Notes: generated by a model not told the origin, from the letters alone. Shown: positions 9,677 to 18,892, counted from the stretch's first letter. The stretch is DNA of 25,310 nt from Phanerochaete sordida (GCA_019973155.2 BPQB01000169.1:1-25310), one strand, 5' to 3'. Numbers and translations: made by a program.

Positions 9677-12600
9677 AAGCCGCCGAGGCCCTGCCGCATA
9701 TGCACCAGCAAGAAGCACTGGGACAAGGAGTGCCCGCATTACGAACAACATCGGGCGCTACGCGAGGCCAAGCTGGTAGGAGTGGAAGTTCCGTCGATTA
9801 GCGATCGCGACCCCGAGGTGCAAGCTATGTATAATCACGTCTACGAGGTGCTACGCAATGAACATACCGCTTCCCTGTACGTCGACGCGAGCGTTCCTAA
9901 GGTGGTGCCCCTTCGAGTGCCGCGCTTCCCTGTCAACGATGAGCCTAGCCCCAGGAGCGCCGCGGTCAGCAAGGGCCCGAAGGTCAAGAACGTCTACTCT
10001 GTGCGCGTAGAGGACCTTGACGATGAGGAAGGAATGTTGCCCACGCAGCGGTCGATTCCACTCGAGGACGGCATCCTCCTAGACGATGGACGAGACCCGC
10101 CTGGAAGCGCTTCCGGCCGGGAAAGAGAAGTGCACGCCGGCGGCGTGACGCCTCCGAGCCCAGCGGATATCGTGGACGTCCCGTCGGCTCGGCAATTTGC
10201 TCCTGGGCAATCCGCTAAAGGGATTTCCGTTCTGTCGGTACGCGGGCACATAGGGAGACTGGAGGAACCTACGACCGATCTGAGGTTCGACTCTTGCGCC
10301 GACGTGACCCTCATATCAGACGAACTATACCAATCCCTCAAGCACCCGCCTAAGCTGCGACAAGGCGCTAAGATGAACCTCTGGCAGCTGGTGGACAAGA
10401 AGACGTCCATTGAAGGCTATATCGCGCTGTCGGTCTACGTACCAACGGAACAAGGAGTGATTGCCCGACTCAGAGCGGAGGCCTACGTCATCAAAGGGAT
10501 GACCGTTCCGCTGCTATTGGGCGAGGACTTCCAGAGAACCTTTGAAATCGGCGTGAGAAGGGACGTACGAGAAGGGAGCTTTCTCCTCCTGGGAAAGTCG
10601 GGACTAGAAGCTCGGGCGACCGATGTTGCGGCCAAGGTCGGCGCGCCCAGCGTGCGCAAAAGCGTCGCGGGTGAGTCCTCGTTCGTTCGAGCCAAAGCCA
10701 CGCGACGGGCCGCGCATGACAGGCGCCGCCGACGTCTGGAAGCCCTACGCATCGAATCTGAAGTTCGAACGGCCGAGGACGTCATCCTGGCCCCGGGTAC
10801 GGTCAGGAACGTATCAGTGCGCATGCATGATGCAGACGATCGGGAATGGCTGGTAGAAAGGGCGCTCATCCATTCGCATGCCCAAGCCTATCTGGCCGTA
10901 CCGAACTGTCTCGTGAATGGCGCCGCACTGAAGGTGCCCCTCAGCAATCCGACCGATTCTCCGCTGAAAGTAGCGAAGGGCACGCTAGTGGGTACCCGTT
11001 CGGACCCCGCAAAATTCTTCGACACTCCGCGCAACCTCAAGCATCTGGAAGGACTAGTGGAGCACGCCTCTCGCCTAGCCGCGCTGGTTAGTCGCCTCCC
11101 GGAGGCTTTTGGGAATCCAGAAGCCGGAAAGGAGGCGGAAACCGAACCGGCTCCGGCAAAGGAAGGGCTATTTGCTCAAGGAGACCTGCGCGCGGAAACG
11201 AGGGTTCCTCCTGTCGGACCACCTCTTGAGAACGAGGACGAGCTATGGGGGCCTAAGACGGCCGAGGCGCCGGATCCCACTATCTACCCTTCGACGCGGA
11301 TGAGAGAGATCATCGACGTAGGCGAGCTACCCAGCCATTTAGAAGAACAAGCCAGGGAAATGCTAGCGAAGCGGCAGAAGGCGTTCAGTTTCGACGGGCG
11401 ACTCGGGCATCTAGATACTAAGGTTTGCATCCGTACCGAAGAAGGCCTTCAACCGATTGCGGTACCCATGTACGGGACGTCGCCGAAGACTAAGCTGGTC
11501 ATCGAGGAGCAACTCAAGAAGTGGTTTGAGCAAGGCGTAATAGAACCCTCGAAGAGCCCCTGGAGCGCACCAGTAGTTATCGCATACCGGAACGGGAAGC
11601 CGCGGTTCTGCGTGGACTACAGGAAACTGAACGCACATACCATCAAGGACGAGTTTCCTATCCCGCGGCAATCCGAGATCTTAGCTGCACTGTCAGGAGC
11701 GCAAGTGCTATCGTCCCTCGACGCTCTAGCGGGGTTTACTCAGATGGAATTCGAGGAGTCCGAGCGCGAGAAGACAGCCTTCAGAACGCATCAAGGCTTG
11801 TTCCAGTTCGTGCGTATGCCGTTCGGGCTAATGAATGGTCCCTCGATATTCCAGAGGACGATGCAAACTATTCTAGCGCCCTTCCTATGGATCTTCTGTC
11901 TGGTCTACATCAACGACATAGTGGTCTACTCGAAGACGTACGAGGAACATATCAAGCATCTGGACGCGGTGCTGGGGGCCTGCGAGGAAGCCGGGCTCAC
12001 CCTATCCCCTGCGAAATGCCACTTGTTCTACTCGTCCGTACTCCTGCTAGGCCACAAAGTCTCCAGATTGGGCCTATCGACGCACCACGAGAAGGTCCGC
12101 GCCGTTCTAGAGCTGGAGCGACCCACCAATCGCTCGCAACTACAGACGTTTCTTGGCATGGCCGGGTACTTTTCAGCTTTCATTCCGTACTACGCGATGC
12201 GCGCCTCCCCTCTGTTCGCCCTCCTCAAGAAGAATACGCGATGGCATTGGGGCGATGTGGAAGGTCACGCTTTTGGCGAGATCAAGCGAGCCTTACAAGC
12301 GGCCCCGGTCTTGGGTCATCCTATCCAAGGACAGCCCTATCGACTGTACACCGACGCGAGCGACGAGGCCTTGGGATGCGCACTGCAACAGGTGCAGGCT
12401 ATCGGAGTGCTCGACCTTAAGGGGTCAAAGTACTACGAGCGACTGGCGCTAGCCCACGAAAAAGGCACGGACGTCTCTAGGCTGGTTACGAAGCTGAATG
12501 CCAACTTCGACGACACGAATTACCGTGACCAGTGGGCCGAGTCCCTCAACTCGTCCCAAGTCCACGTCGAGAGAGTCATCGGTTACTGGTCTCGTACGTT

Positions 12601-13348
12601 CAAGCCGGCCGAACGCAACTATTCGGCCACAGAACGCGAAGCCTTGGCCGCCAAGGAAGGTCTGGTGAAATTCCAGCCCTTCATTGAAGGCGAGAACGTC
12701 GCGCTGGTCGCGGACCACGCTGCTCTGCAGTGGGCGCACACATACGAGAACGCCAATCGACGCTTAGCCGCGTGGGGGGCGGTCTTCTCGGCTTACAAGC
12801 CCGGATGGGTCATTTGCCATCGTCCAGGACGAATCCATTCGAACGTGGATCCGCTCTCCCGGCTACCCCGCGACCGGGTGACTGGCGAGATACGAGACGC
12901 TCCCGAGCACCAATCCCCTCTAGAGGACGCGACCAAGCCAATTGAACCCGATAATGCAGACATAGCTGCAGCGCAGGAAGCGACGGCAGCGAATCAGCCC
13001 CGCATGGTGTTCTGGACCGAAGGCCAACCCTCCGAACCGCACGTAGCTTCGGTTTGGGCGACCACACGGGCGCAAGCTAAGCTAGAGAAGGATCCTCCGA
13101 AGCCGGAGCGGGTCGACTTTTGGAAGAAGGCCTCGAGGGCCTCTTCGGTGCCGGAACCCGCACTCCCGAAGAAGACGGGGGACGACATGCCGCCTCTGGA
13201 TGATCACTGGGACCCGCACGAGAGAGTCACCACTTGGCAGAGTGAGAACCCACCACCCGCTCTACCGATACTCATTCACTTGAGCGAAGCTAAGAAGGAG
13301 GAATTTCGGAAAGGTTACCTGGAGGACACATTCTTCCGCTCCCGCTGA
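9677..13348 (+). CDS. pol: Zinc knuckle, aspartic protease, reverse transcriptase and RNase H (pol, first part)
   Basis: Same frame as gag. A CX2CX4HX4C knuckle lies at 9692-9733, just after the TGA, with no ATG until later. The protease region has FDSCADVTLIS (Asp at 10289-10291) and LLGEDF; Cys after Asp-Ser, in place of the usual Gly, is, as I recall, common in this fungal group. RT shows NGKPRFCVDYRKLN, SSLDALAGF (catalytic Asp at 11720-11722) and MPFGL. The YxDD box reads YINDI at 11906-11920, so the first Asp of the pair is Asn. RNase H has YTDAS (Asp at 12353-12355), ATEREAL and ADHAAL, with the long internal insertion typical of relatives. The frame ends at TGA 13346-13348, directly followed in frame by the integrase. 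The YIND change should disable polymerisation (inference from RT chemistry). Confidence 0.93.
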   Translation, partial: KPPRPCRICTSKKHWDKECPHYEQHRALREAKLVGVEVPSISDRDPEVQAMYNHVYEVLRNEHTASLYVDASVPKVVPLRVPRFPVNDEPSPRSAAVSKGPKVKNVYSVRVEDLDDEEGMLPTQRSIPLEDGILLDDGRDPPGSASGREREVHAGGVTPPSPADIVDVPSARQFAPGQSAKGISVLSVRGHIGRLEEPTTDLRFDSCADVTLISDELYQSLKHPPKLRQGAKMNLWQLVDKKTSIEGYIALSVYVPTEQGVIARLRAEAYVIKGMTVPLLLGEDFQRTFEIGVRRDVREGSFLLLGKSGLEARATDVAAKVGAPSVRKSVAGESSFVRAKATRRAAHDRRRRRLEALRIESEVRTAEDVILAPGTVRNVSVRMHDADDREWLVERALIHSHAQAYLAVPNCLVNGAALKVPLSNPTDSPLKVAKGTLVGTRSDPAKFFDTPRNLKHLEGLVEHASRLAALVSRLPEAFGNPEAGKEAETEPAPAKEGLFAQGDLRAETRVPPVGPPLENEDELWGPKTAEAPDPTIYPSTRMREIIDVGELPSHLEEQAREMLAKRQKAFSFDGRLGHLDTKVCIRTEEGLQPIAVPMYGTSPKTKLVIEEQLKKWFEQGVIEPSKSPWSAPVVIAYRNGKPRFCVDYRKLNAHTIKDEFPIPRQSEILAALSGAQVLSSLDALAGFTQMEFEESEREKTAFRTHQGLFQFVRMPFGLMNGPSIFQRTMQTILAPFLWIFCLVYINDIVVYSKTYEEHIKHLDAVLGACEEAGLTLSPAKCHLFYSSVLLLGHKVSRLGLSTHHEKVRAVLELERPTNRSQLQTFLGMAGYFSAFIPYYAMRASPLFALLKKNTRWHWGDVEGHAFGEIKRALQAAPVLGHPIQGQPYRLYTDASDEALGCALQQVQAIGVLDLKGSKYYERLALAHEKGTDVSRLVTKLNANFDDTNYRDQWAESLNSSQVHVERVIGYWSRTFKPAERNYSATEREALAAKEGLVKFQPFIEGENVALVADHAALQWAHTYENANRRLAAWGAVFSAYKPGWVICHRPGRIHSNVDPLSRLPRDRVTGEIRDAPEHQSPLEDATKPIEPDNADIAAAQEATAANQPRMVFWTEGQPSEPHVASVWATTRAQAKLEKDPPKPERVDFWKKASRASSVPEPALPKKTGDDMPPLDDHWDPHERVTTWQSENPPPALPILIHLSEAKKEEFRKGYLEDTFFRSR

Positions 13349-14560
13349 ATGAGTCCTGAATTGGATCCAGACTCCTGGCATCCAGCGCAGCGCTTCTTCA
13401 AGGATCAAGACGGGCTGCTATTCTTCCGCGACGCCGACTTCCAGCCCCGCCTATGCGTGCCCAAATCCTTGCGCAATGAAGTGCTGCGTACTTTCCACGA
13501 GTCCCCCTTCGAGTCGGCTCACGCAGGGTTCGAGAGAACTCTGGAAAAGATGCGCACCGTCTTCTACTGGCACAGAATGAGGCGTGACGTACAAACCTAC
13601 TGCCTGACCTGCGATGTGTGTCAAAAGGCGAAGTCGAGTAACTTCAAGCAGTACGGGCTCCTACAACCCAACCCTGTGCCTCGAAGGCCATTCGAATGCA
13701 TCTCGATGGACCTGGTGACGGGCCTCACTCTGGCGGAAGGCGTCAATGCTATCTGGGTTGTGGTGGATCGACTGTCGAAGATAGTCATATTCGTGCCCAC
13801 CACCTCTGGCTTGTCCACCGAGGAATTTGCCTGGCTTTTCGTCAAGCACGTCGCGTGCAAGTACGGGATTCCGGACGCCATCATCACCGACAAGGATCCT
13901 CGATGGACGCATGATTTCTGGCGCGCTGTGGCTCGACACCTGAAGACCGACATGTGGCTGTCAGCTTCCCACCACCCTCAGCATGACGGACAGACCGAAG
14001 TGGTCAATAAGCAGCTCGAGGTCATGCTGTGTTCGTTCGTAGCGAACAACAAGACGGACTGGCCGCAGTTTCTTCCGCTACTCGAGCACGCGCACAACGC
14101 TCTACCCTCCGCCTCAACTGGCACCAGCCCCTTCTTCCTCCTATACGGGTTCCAGCCTAAAGACTCGCTCATCGGTCTGAAAGCGGTCGATGACTTGTGC
14201 AGGGACCCGGCTCGCGTGAAGGAATTTCTGGAGAAGATCGCCGCGGTCCGAGCATCAGCCCGGGACGCGATAGCACGGTCTCAGGAGAAGCAGGCTAGAG
14301 CCTACAACAAAGGCCGCAAGGAGATCGACCTCGAGCCCGGAGACCTGGTATTGGTTGACCCGCACGGATTGCAGTGGGTAGAATCGAAGGGAGAAGCCGC
14401 CAAGCTGAACCCCAAGTTCATCGGCCCCTTTCCCGTGCAAGAGAGGGTTGGGCCGAACACGTACCGTCTCGATATGCCTGACGTCTACACGGGGACGAAC
14501 GTCTTCAACCTCCAGCACCTCAAGATCTACCGGGGCTCTCCTGAGGAATTCGGAGAATGA
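13349..14560 (+). CDS. Integrase (pol, second part)
   Basis: A 403-codon continuation of the pol frame. It would insert the cDNA into chromosomal DNA. The N-terminal HHCC zinc-binding region is visible (HESPFESAH, then CLTCDVC). The catalytic core has its three acids in conserved settings: SMDLVTG (near 13709), ITDKDPRW (near 13889) and GQTEVVNK (Glu near 13998). A C-terminal DNA-binding region with FIGPFPV and NVFNLQHLK follows, typical of Ty3/gypsy integrases. The ATG at 13349 directly abuts the upstream TGA, but relatives encode this as part of one polyprotein, so a separate start is unlikely to be original. A TGA at 14558-14560 cuts off the chromodomain. Confidence 0.93.
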   Translation: MSPELDPDSWHPAQRFFKDQDGLLFFRDADFQPRLCVPKSLRNEVLRTFHESPFESAHAGFERTLEKMRTVFYWHRMRRDVQTYCLTCDVCQKAKSSNFKQYGLLQPNPVPRRPFECISMDLVTGLTLAEGVNAIWVVVDRLSKIVIFVPTTSGLSTEEFAWLFVKHVACKYGIPDAIITDKDPRWTHDFWRAVARHLKTDMWLSASHHPQHDGQTEVVNKQLEVMLCSFVANNKTDWPQFLPLLEHAHNALPSASTGTSPFFLLYGFQPKDSLIGLKAVDDLCRDPARVKEFLEKIAAVRASARDAIARSQEKQARAYNKGRKEIDLEPGDLVLVDPHGLQWVESKGEAAKLNPKFIGPFPVQERVGPNTYRLDMPDVYTGTNVFNLQHLKIYRGSPEEFGE

Positions 14561-14776
14561 ACGTCCTTGCCGACGAAGCGCTCCGAGAAGACGGCATCAG
14601 AGGAGTTCCAAGTAGAGAAGGTCGTGGCGCACCGATTCGACCGCCGCACGGGTCAGATCGAATTCCTCGTGCGATGGGTGGGCTACGCGCCCCTCTACGA
14701 CTCGTGGCTATCAGCTCGCGATCTGAGGAACGCTCCGCGTAAGCTGTTTGCTTACCGCGAGCAACATGGGCTGTGA
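14561..14776 (+). CDS. Chromodomain, C-terminal module of the integrase
   Basis: Same frame as the integrase after the third TGA; no ATG opens it, so it is the polyprotein's tail and not a separate gene. The segment at about 14600-14740 has the chromodomain pattern: EEFQVEKVVAHR, then FLVRWVGY, then YDSWLSARDL, with the aromatic residues and acidic turn expected for a methyl-lysine pocket. It ends at TGA 14774-14776. In chromoviruses this module is thought to direct integration to heterochromatin. In this copy it is separated from the integrase by the TGA at 14558. Confidence 0.88.
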   Translation, partial: TSLPTKRSEKTASEEFQVEKVVAHRFDRRTGQIEFLVRWVGYAPLYDSWLSARDLRNAPRKLFAYREQHGL

Positions 14777-14849
14777 GAGCGGCTGGAGCGATAGCCGACC
14801 TCGCACGAGGGATCGTGCCCCTATTGTAACATACGGACTGTCCGATGCA

Positions 14850-14909
14850 CCATTTCTCCTGCTCGCTTATCCTTCTCTCCATCTCCCCTCATCCCTCCTC
14901 CTCCTCGCC
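14850..14909 (+). promoter_or_regulatory. CT-rich leader before the third ORF
   Basis: A strongly pyrimidine-rich stretch (many CTC, TCC and CCTCCTCCTC runs) ends at CGCC directly before the ATG at 14910. CT-rich tracts just upstream of starts are common in fungal core promoters, so an internal promoter is possible. Alternatively, the frame is open from ATG 14766, and the tract would then encode a hydrophobic Leu-rich segment. Confidence 0.4.
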
Positions 14910-16595
14910 ATGAACGGTTTACATCAAGGCCCACCGCCTATTCTCGGCTTCGCGCAGCGCGCCCAAAGCCAATTGTGGTATACTCTCAACTTCACGAAGC
15001 CGACCGCCCGTACGCTACCGAGTTTCGACGCACCGGTCATCGTCGGTGACGACATCCATGCGCGAACGGAGCGCCGGATACTCGAGCTGGGCTGTACGTT
15101 AGAACTTGCTTGGTACAATCCGGCCACGCCCTGGGCCGCATTCGTATCGCACCCCGGCCGAGGAGCCCTCTACAACGATTGGAGCTGGCTCCTGTCCTCC
15201 GCGCACGACGGGTCTGAACAGATCGAGGTGGACGGCATGGCTCGATGGGTCCTGCCGGCGCAGCATCGAACGATGGGTTCAAAGATACAACGCTTCGTCA
15301 ACGCGCTGATGGCTTTAGCGGGCGTGGGGAACAGGCGGAAGCGCCCTTTCGCGCCCCTGGAAGAACCTGCCAGCCCTTTCGATACGGCGGATGAAGCGTT
15401 CTGTGCCCTGCGGATCTGGCGAGCAGAGCTGCTGGCCAGAGTAGCGTACCTCTCCTGGCGAAGGGCGCGGCGCGCGAAGCCCGCGATCGAAGGGTAGATT
15501 CAAGACGCCGAGCTCCAAGCCTTTCACGACTGCTTCACGGACCTTCTGGAACGCGTAGGCGTGGCGTTCGACCCACGAAGGCTGAGCTCGAACGACCTGA
15601 ACGCTTGGGACCTATGGAAGCGCAGGGGCATCCCTATCGCGTACATATGGAGCTTCAGCCATCAGGCGGACGTCGCTCTAGCCGGGTTTCGCGCGGCTTA
15701 TCCAGCAAATGAGATCCTCGTGGTAAATGCCCACCTTCCTCCGCCGCGTGTTCTACTGGAGGCTCGTTCACGCTCCGACGGCTTCACTTATCTGCGCCCC
15801 TCTCGCCTTGAGGGCTTACTCACCTCCCACTTCCATCACAATGACTGTTTCGACGCCCTCGAACGCATCGATGCCCGAATCGTCTACCTGGACGAACCCT
15901 ACTCCGAGCATTCGGCTCCTCCGACGCCCCCGGGAGCGTACGACACCCTTGAAAACGAAGATTTGGAGCTCGCCGACGACGAGGAACGCGTCACGCTCGC
16001 CGATCTCCTAGCTTTCCGCGTTGCCAAAATGCCACGCTCTGCGTCGAATCCGCCACCTTCCACGCGCCCACTTCTGGGTCAACTCACGAGCCCCACGCCC
16101 GAGGACTCCAGCGCCGCTGGCGAGGACGAAAGGACGGCCCCTCTCGCGTCTAACCTAGACCGGGCGCACGTCGTTCTCATGATCGACGATTTCGTACGCA
16201 AAGCCACCAAGTACACGCAAGGACAGTCAGTCGACGAACTCGCCGGAGAAGTGTCGCTGGGAGCGGACCTGCCCTACACTCACCACTGCGCGTTGTCGTT
16301 CCCCGCGGCCACCGAGCTCCATTTCGTCTACACCCTCCTCGCGAACCAGTACGACTGCGACCGTTCGTCCCTATGGGCCCTGGCGCTAAGGCACGGGCTG
16401 CCTTTCCGGCCTATGTTCTCCGAAGCGTACGGGACGTTCATCAGAGAGGCGCGGAAGGACGCGGTCCTGAAGGAGATCAACCGCGTGAAGATCCCGCCCA
16501 CCTGGATCAAGAACCTCCCGGAAGCTCCCATTCCCTCGACTGTCCCCCGCTCCGCCGCGTCGTACTGTATCGCCTACTGGCGCGCTATCGTGCGC

Positions 16596-16600
16596 CAAAG
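16596..16600. other. Target-site duplication of the nested insertion, left (CAAAG)
   Basis: CAAAG occurs at 16596-16600 and again at 17920-17924. Joining the flanks with one copy keeps the third ORF in frame (codons CAA AGA TTA AAG), which strongly supports this as the insertion site. Confidence 0.85.
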
Positions 16601-17919
16601 TTGTTTGTCACTAGATATGGATAGAATACACCTAGATTTGTAGTAGGACAGCCGTACAAGGAAGAAGATGCCATATAAGGAAGGTCAGACTGAGAAGTTA
16701 CTTTATAAGGAAAGTGCTTGAAAAGCGCACCGTATAAGCCTCAGATCGCGATCGTGCCTGGATAGGCAAGGACAGGGGTTAGTATAGAGGTCACAAGGCT
16801 TAGAAGAAAAGCCCCTAGGTGACAAGAAGTGTTTCATAGTCTCAGATCAGGCACCATATGTAGTTTAGCAATGAAGAGCCAGGGTAAAAGAGTTTAAGAG
16901 TGCTAGAAAGTGCTCTCGCTCGCCCTCGGCAGGCACAGCCTTGATAGGACAGGGGCTGATGCTGTGTAGTATAGCTGTAGAGTAGAGTAGTACATATAAG
17001 GAAAGCTCCTATTTCCTTGGGGTATATAAACCCCATCTTTCCCTTGCAATAAAGCAAGCACCCCAGCGGTTCACACCTGGGATTTCACAGCTCATTTCTC
17101 ATACCTCCACCATCCCCACTGGTGTTGTGTATAGCTCGTAAGTGGGAGTTCTAAAGCCTTTGACTAGGCTTCGTTTCAGGTAAGCATCAGTAAGTCCACT
17201 AGTGCAAGCAGGCACTTCAGAGGTTAGTTAAGTTTCGTTATCGTCGTCAGTATCGTTAGCTGTAGCCTAGTAAGTCCACCAGAGCCCAGGGCCCTTCGGT
17301 GGTAAGTCTAGCATTGCAGTTCAGTTACGTGAAGGTATATAGCAAGTAGGCTATTCCTTCTATTCAGCATCGTTGATTCGTCGTCGTCGTCGTTTACGTG
17401 TCGTTATCGTTATCGTTGAAGGTTTATAGCACTCAGGCTATTCCCCTTCTGTTCAGCTACGTTATAAGGTTGTAGTACGAGGCTATACCTTCGGATCAGT
17501 TTACGTTGTCGTCGTCAGTTCACGTTGCGGTATAGGTGTTTGGATAAGTAAAGACTTACCTCACCTCAGTTAGTTATTCGTCGAAGCGTTCGGGTTAGAG
17601 TATAAGCACCGGCTTACTCTACCTTGTAGTTTGGTTGTTAGTTGTTAGTTTTGTATAGGATAGGCCTATATCCCCTTCGCTCTCTGCACTACATACACAT
17701 TACCCCTGCATTCATTTTATTCCCCTCAGACACACGAACACCCGAGGCAGAAGCTGGCCAAAGTCAAGCCCGTCTCACTCGGTATCTTGGAAGTTACTAG
17801 GTAGTATTCATTAGAGTCTATAGCTATTATAGTTGTAGGGTCTTATTTGTTTGCTATCTTACTCAAGGGCAGGAGTCATTAGTTTGTCTCTTATCTCTTG
17901 TAGTTGTTAGTTTCTTCCG
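16601..17919 (+). mobile_element. 1.3-kb insertion in the third ORF, solo-LTR-like
   Basis: 1319 bp flanked by CAAAG duplications and unlike its surroundings in base use. It has the plan of a long LTR: upstream repeats of TATAAGGAA (near 16672, 16703 and 16994), a TATA box and an AATAAA near 17050, then a long transcribed-type stretch with GTCGTCGTC runs and repeated phrases such as AGTAAGTCCAC. It has no long ORF. Its ends are TTGTTTGTC and TTCTTCCG, not the usual TG..CA, and I find no terminal inverted repeat, so the solo-LTR label is tentative. It could also be a non-autonomous LTR derivative. Confidence 0.6.
17022..17053 (+). promoter_or_regulatory. TATA box and AATAAA within the nested insertion
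   Basis: GTATATAAACC at 17022-17032 is a strong TATA box, and CAATAAAGC follows at 17047-17055. A TATA box closely followed by AATAAA is a common arrangement in LTRs, with the promoter in U3 and polyadenylation in R. Confidence 0.55.
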
Positions 17920-17924
17920 CAAAG
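17920..17924. other. Target-site duplication of the nested insertion, right (CAAAG)
   Basis: The second CAAAG copy. The third ORF resumes in frame from here and runs to 18510. Confidence 0.85.
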
Positions 17925-18509
17925 ATTAAAGCACGATAGCGCAATCGAGCGCGTCACCCAGTACCCGCACATTCGCCGGGCCTTCTGCTACGGCGCCCTT
18001 ATCTGGCGTCTCCTGCTGGAGTTCGTCGGGCCGGAAGCGCTGAAGTACGTCGCGATGAGCCCCTCGGATGCGTGGGTCGCCTACGATCTAGGAGCGCCCC
18101 GCGTCACCGGCACGTCGATGTACTCAGAAGTCTACGAGGAACCGCACGCCGACCCCCTCGTCCAAGCCCTACTGGGGCAAATGGACCCGAACGTCTCGTT
18201 CTGGCCGCCACACCACGTCCTGGTGGGCAGCTACAAGTGGACCGGGTCGTGGTCCCCAAGCCTCGAGACCTGGTTCCAGAAACAGCTTCGCGACATAGGA
18301 GCTCACACGGCTAGCCCCGAAGGCAAACGCTACTGGAAGAAGGAGTGGGCGCGCGAGCCATCGACGTTGAGGCGAGGACCCTCGTCCGGCACGATCGACG
18401 AGCAGGCGGCCCGACTCCTGCAGGATATCCGCGAGTCAGACGTGCTCGAAGGGACGTTTCTCGCGGCGGCCGGCGAGGTACCACACGACTCGGACTTTCC
18501 TCTCGAGTA

Positions 18510-18518
18510 GGGGGGCTT
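18510..18518 (+). promoter_or_regulatory. Possible polypurine tract
   Basis: A run of six G (18510-18515) followed by CTT directly precedes the 3' LTR, where plus-strand DNA priming occurs in LTR elements. The run is short and the CTT is not purine, so this is a positional call. Confidence 0.35.
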
Positions 18519-18887
18519 TGTGACCGTTTGCGGGTGGCTCCCCCTCTTTTTCATGTTCACGGACGTACTCTCGTAGGTAGCCGAGGTCGCGTGGCTCGCA
18601 GACGCCGACCTTGAAGTGCACGAGCGCGGGCGCTAGTGAGGCAGCTTTTCGAACATCCATCTCCGACCCCGTCGTCACTCTACTTTTCTTGTACCGCTGT
18701 ACCGCCTCACCTTGTTCCGCTAAATCGATATTTCTATTGTTTCTCCTACGTGTACCCGTCATCCGTCGAAGTCTCGGGTCGCCGATACTTCGACAGTCTC
18801 CGCGCCACGTCGGCGCTCCCGCGCCGTAAACCACTAGGTAAGCCGTAGGCCGCCTCTCCCTCCCGGTAACGTCCTAGAGGCGTTACA
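18519..18887 (+). repeat. 3' LTR of the gypsy element
   Basis: 369 bp, TGTGAC to GTTACA, followed by the CCTGC duplication at 18888-18892. It is identical to the 5' LTR except at 18881 and 18887. This copy keeps the expected terminal CA and a perfect 6-bp hairpin GTAACG..CGTTAC at its 3' edge. Confidence 0.95.
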
Positions 18888-18892
18888 CCTGC
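18888..18892. other. Target-site duplication, right (CCTGC)
   Basis: A perfect match to 7413-7417. The pre-insertion site reads ACCATT-CCTGC-TCTGGACAT. Confidence 0.85.

Larger units (their letters stand above)
14910..18510 (+). pseudogene. Third ORF of the gypsy element, unknown function, split by an insertion and one stop
   Basis: I do not recognise this protein. Leaving out the 16601-17919 insertion and one CAAAG copy gives a frame of 759 codons from ATG 14910 to TAG 18508-18510, broken only by TAG at 15495-15497. Visible features: an N-terminal part rich in Pro and aromatics (ARTLPSFDAP, ELAWYNP), a basic helix around codons 180-192, the segment KRRGIPIAYIWSFSHQADV (near 15621-15677), an acidic linker (ENEDLELADDEER) followed by a Ser/Pro-rich stretch, and a C-terminal half rich in Trp, Tyr and Arg. 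There is no clear envelope-like transmembrane segment, so an env role is not supported. An alternative ATG at 14766 overlaps the pol terminator by 11 nt. Its place between pol and the 3' LTR in the same orientation suggests an element-encoded accessory protein (inference). Confidence 0.7.
7418..18887 (+). mobile_element. Ty3/gypsy chromovirus LTR retrotransposon with an extra 3' ORF
   Basis: An 11,470-bp element bounded by 369-bp LTRs and 5-bp duplications. The order is gag, zinc knuckle, protease, RT, RNase H, integrase and chromodomain in one frame, then a third ORF and the 3' LTR. A C-terminal chromodomain places it among chromoviruses, whose integrases are thought to be steered to chromatin by that domain. 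LTR identity (367/369) suggests a recent insertion. Three in-frame TGA codons, an altered RT active site and an insertion in the third ORF suggest the copy is defective. The length is large for a fungal gypsy element; 1.3 kb of it is the nested insertion and about 2.3 kb the third ORF. Confidence 0.95.

Noticed and set aside
16602..17921. Canonical TG..CA ends for the nested insertion
   Set aside because: Those ends give flanks AAAGT and AAGAT, which do not match. The CAAAG duplication fits and keeps the ORF frame.
14910..18510. Reading the third ORF as an envelope gene
   Set aside because: There is no convincing signal peptide from ATG 14910, no membrane anchor near the C-terminus and no furin-like site. 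Only the alternative upstream start gives a hydrophobic stretch, and that coincides with a CT-rich tract.
18436..18834. Minus-strand ORF of 132 codons, with a near-copy of 136 codons at 7323-7733
   Set aside because: It lies inside the LTRs and extends by chance into different flanks in each copy. It is antisense to the element and shows no domain.
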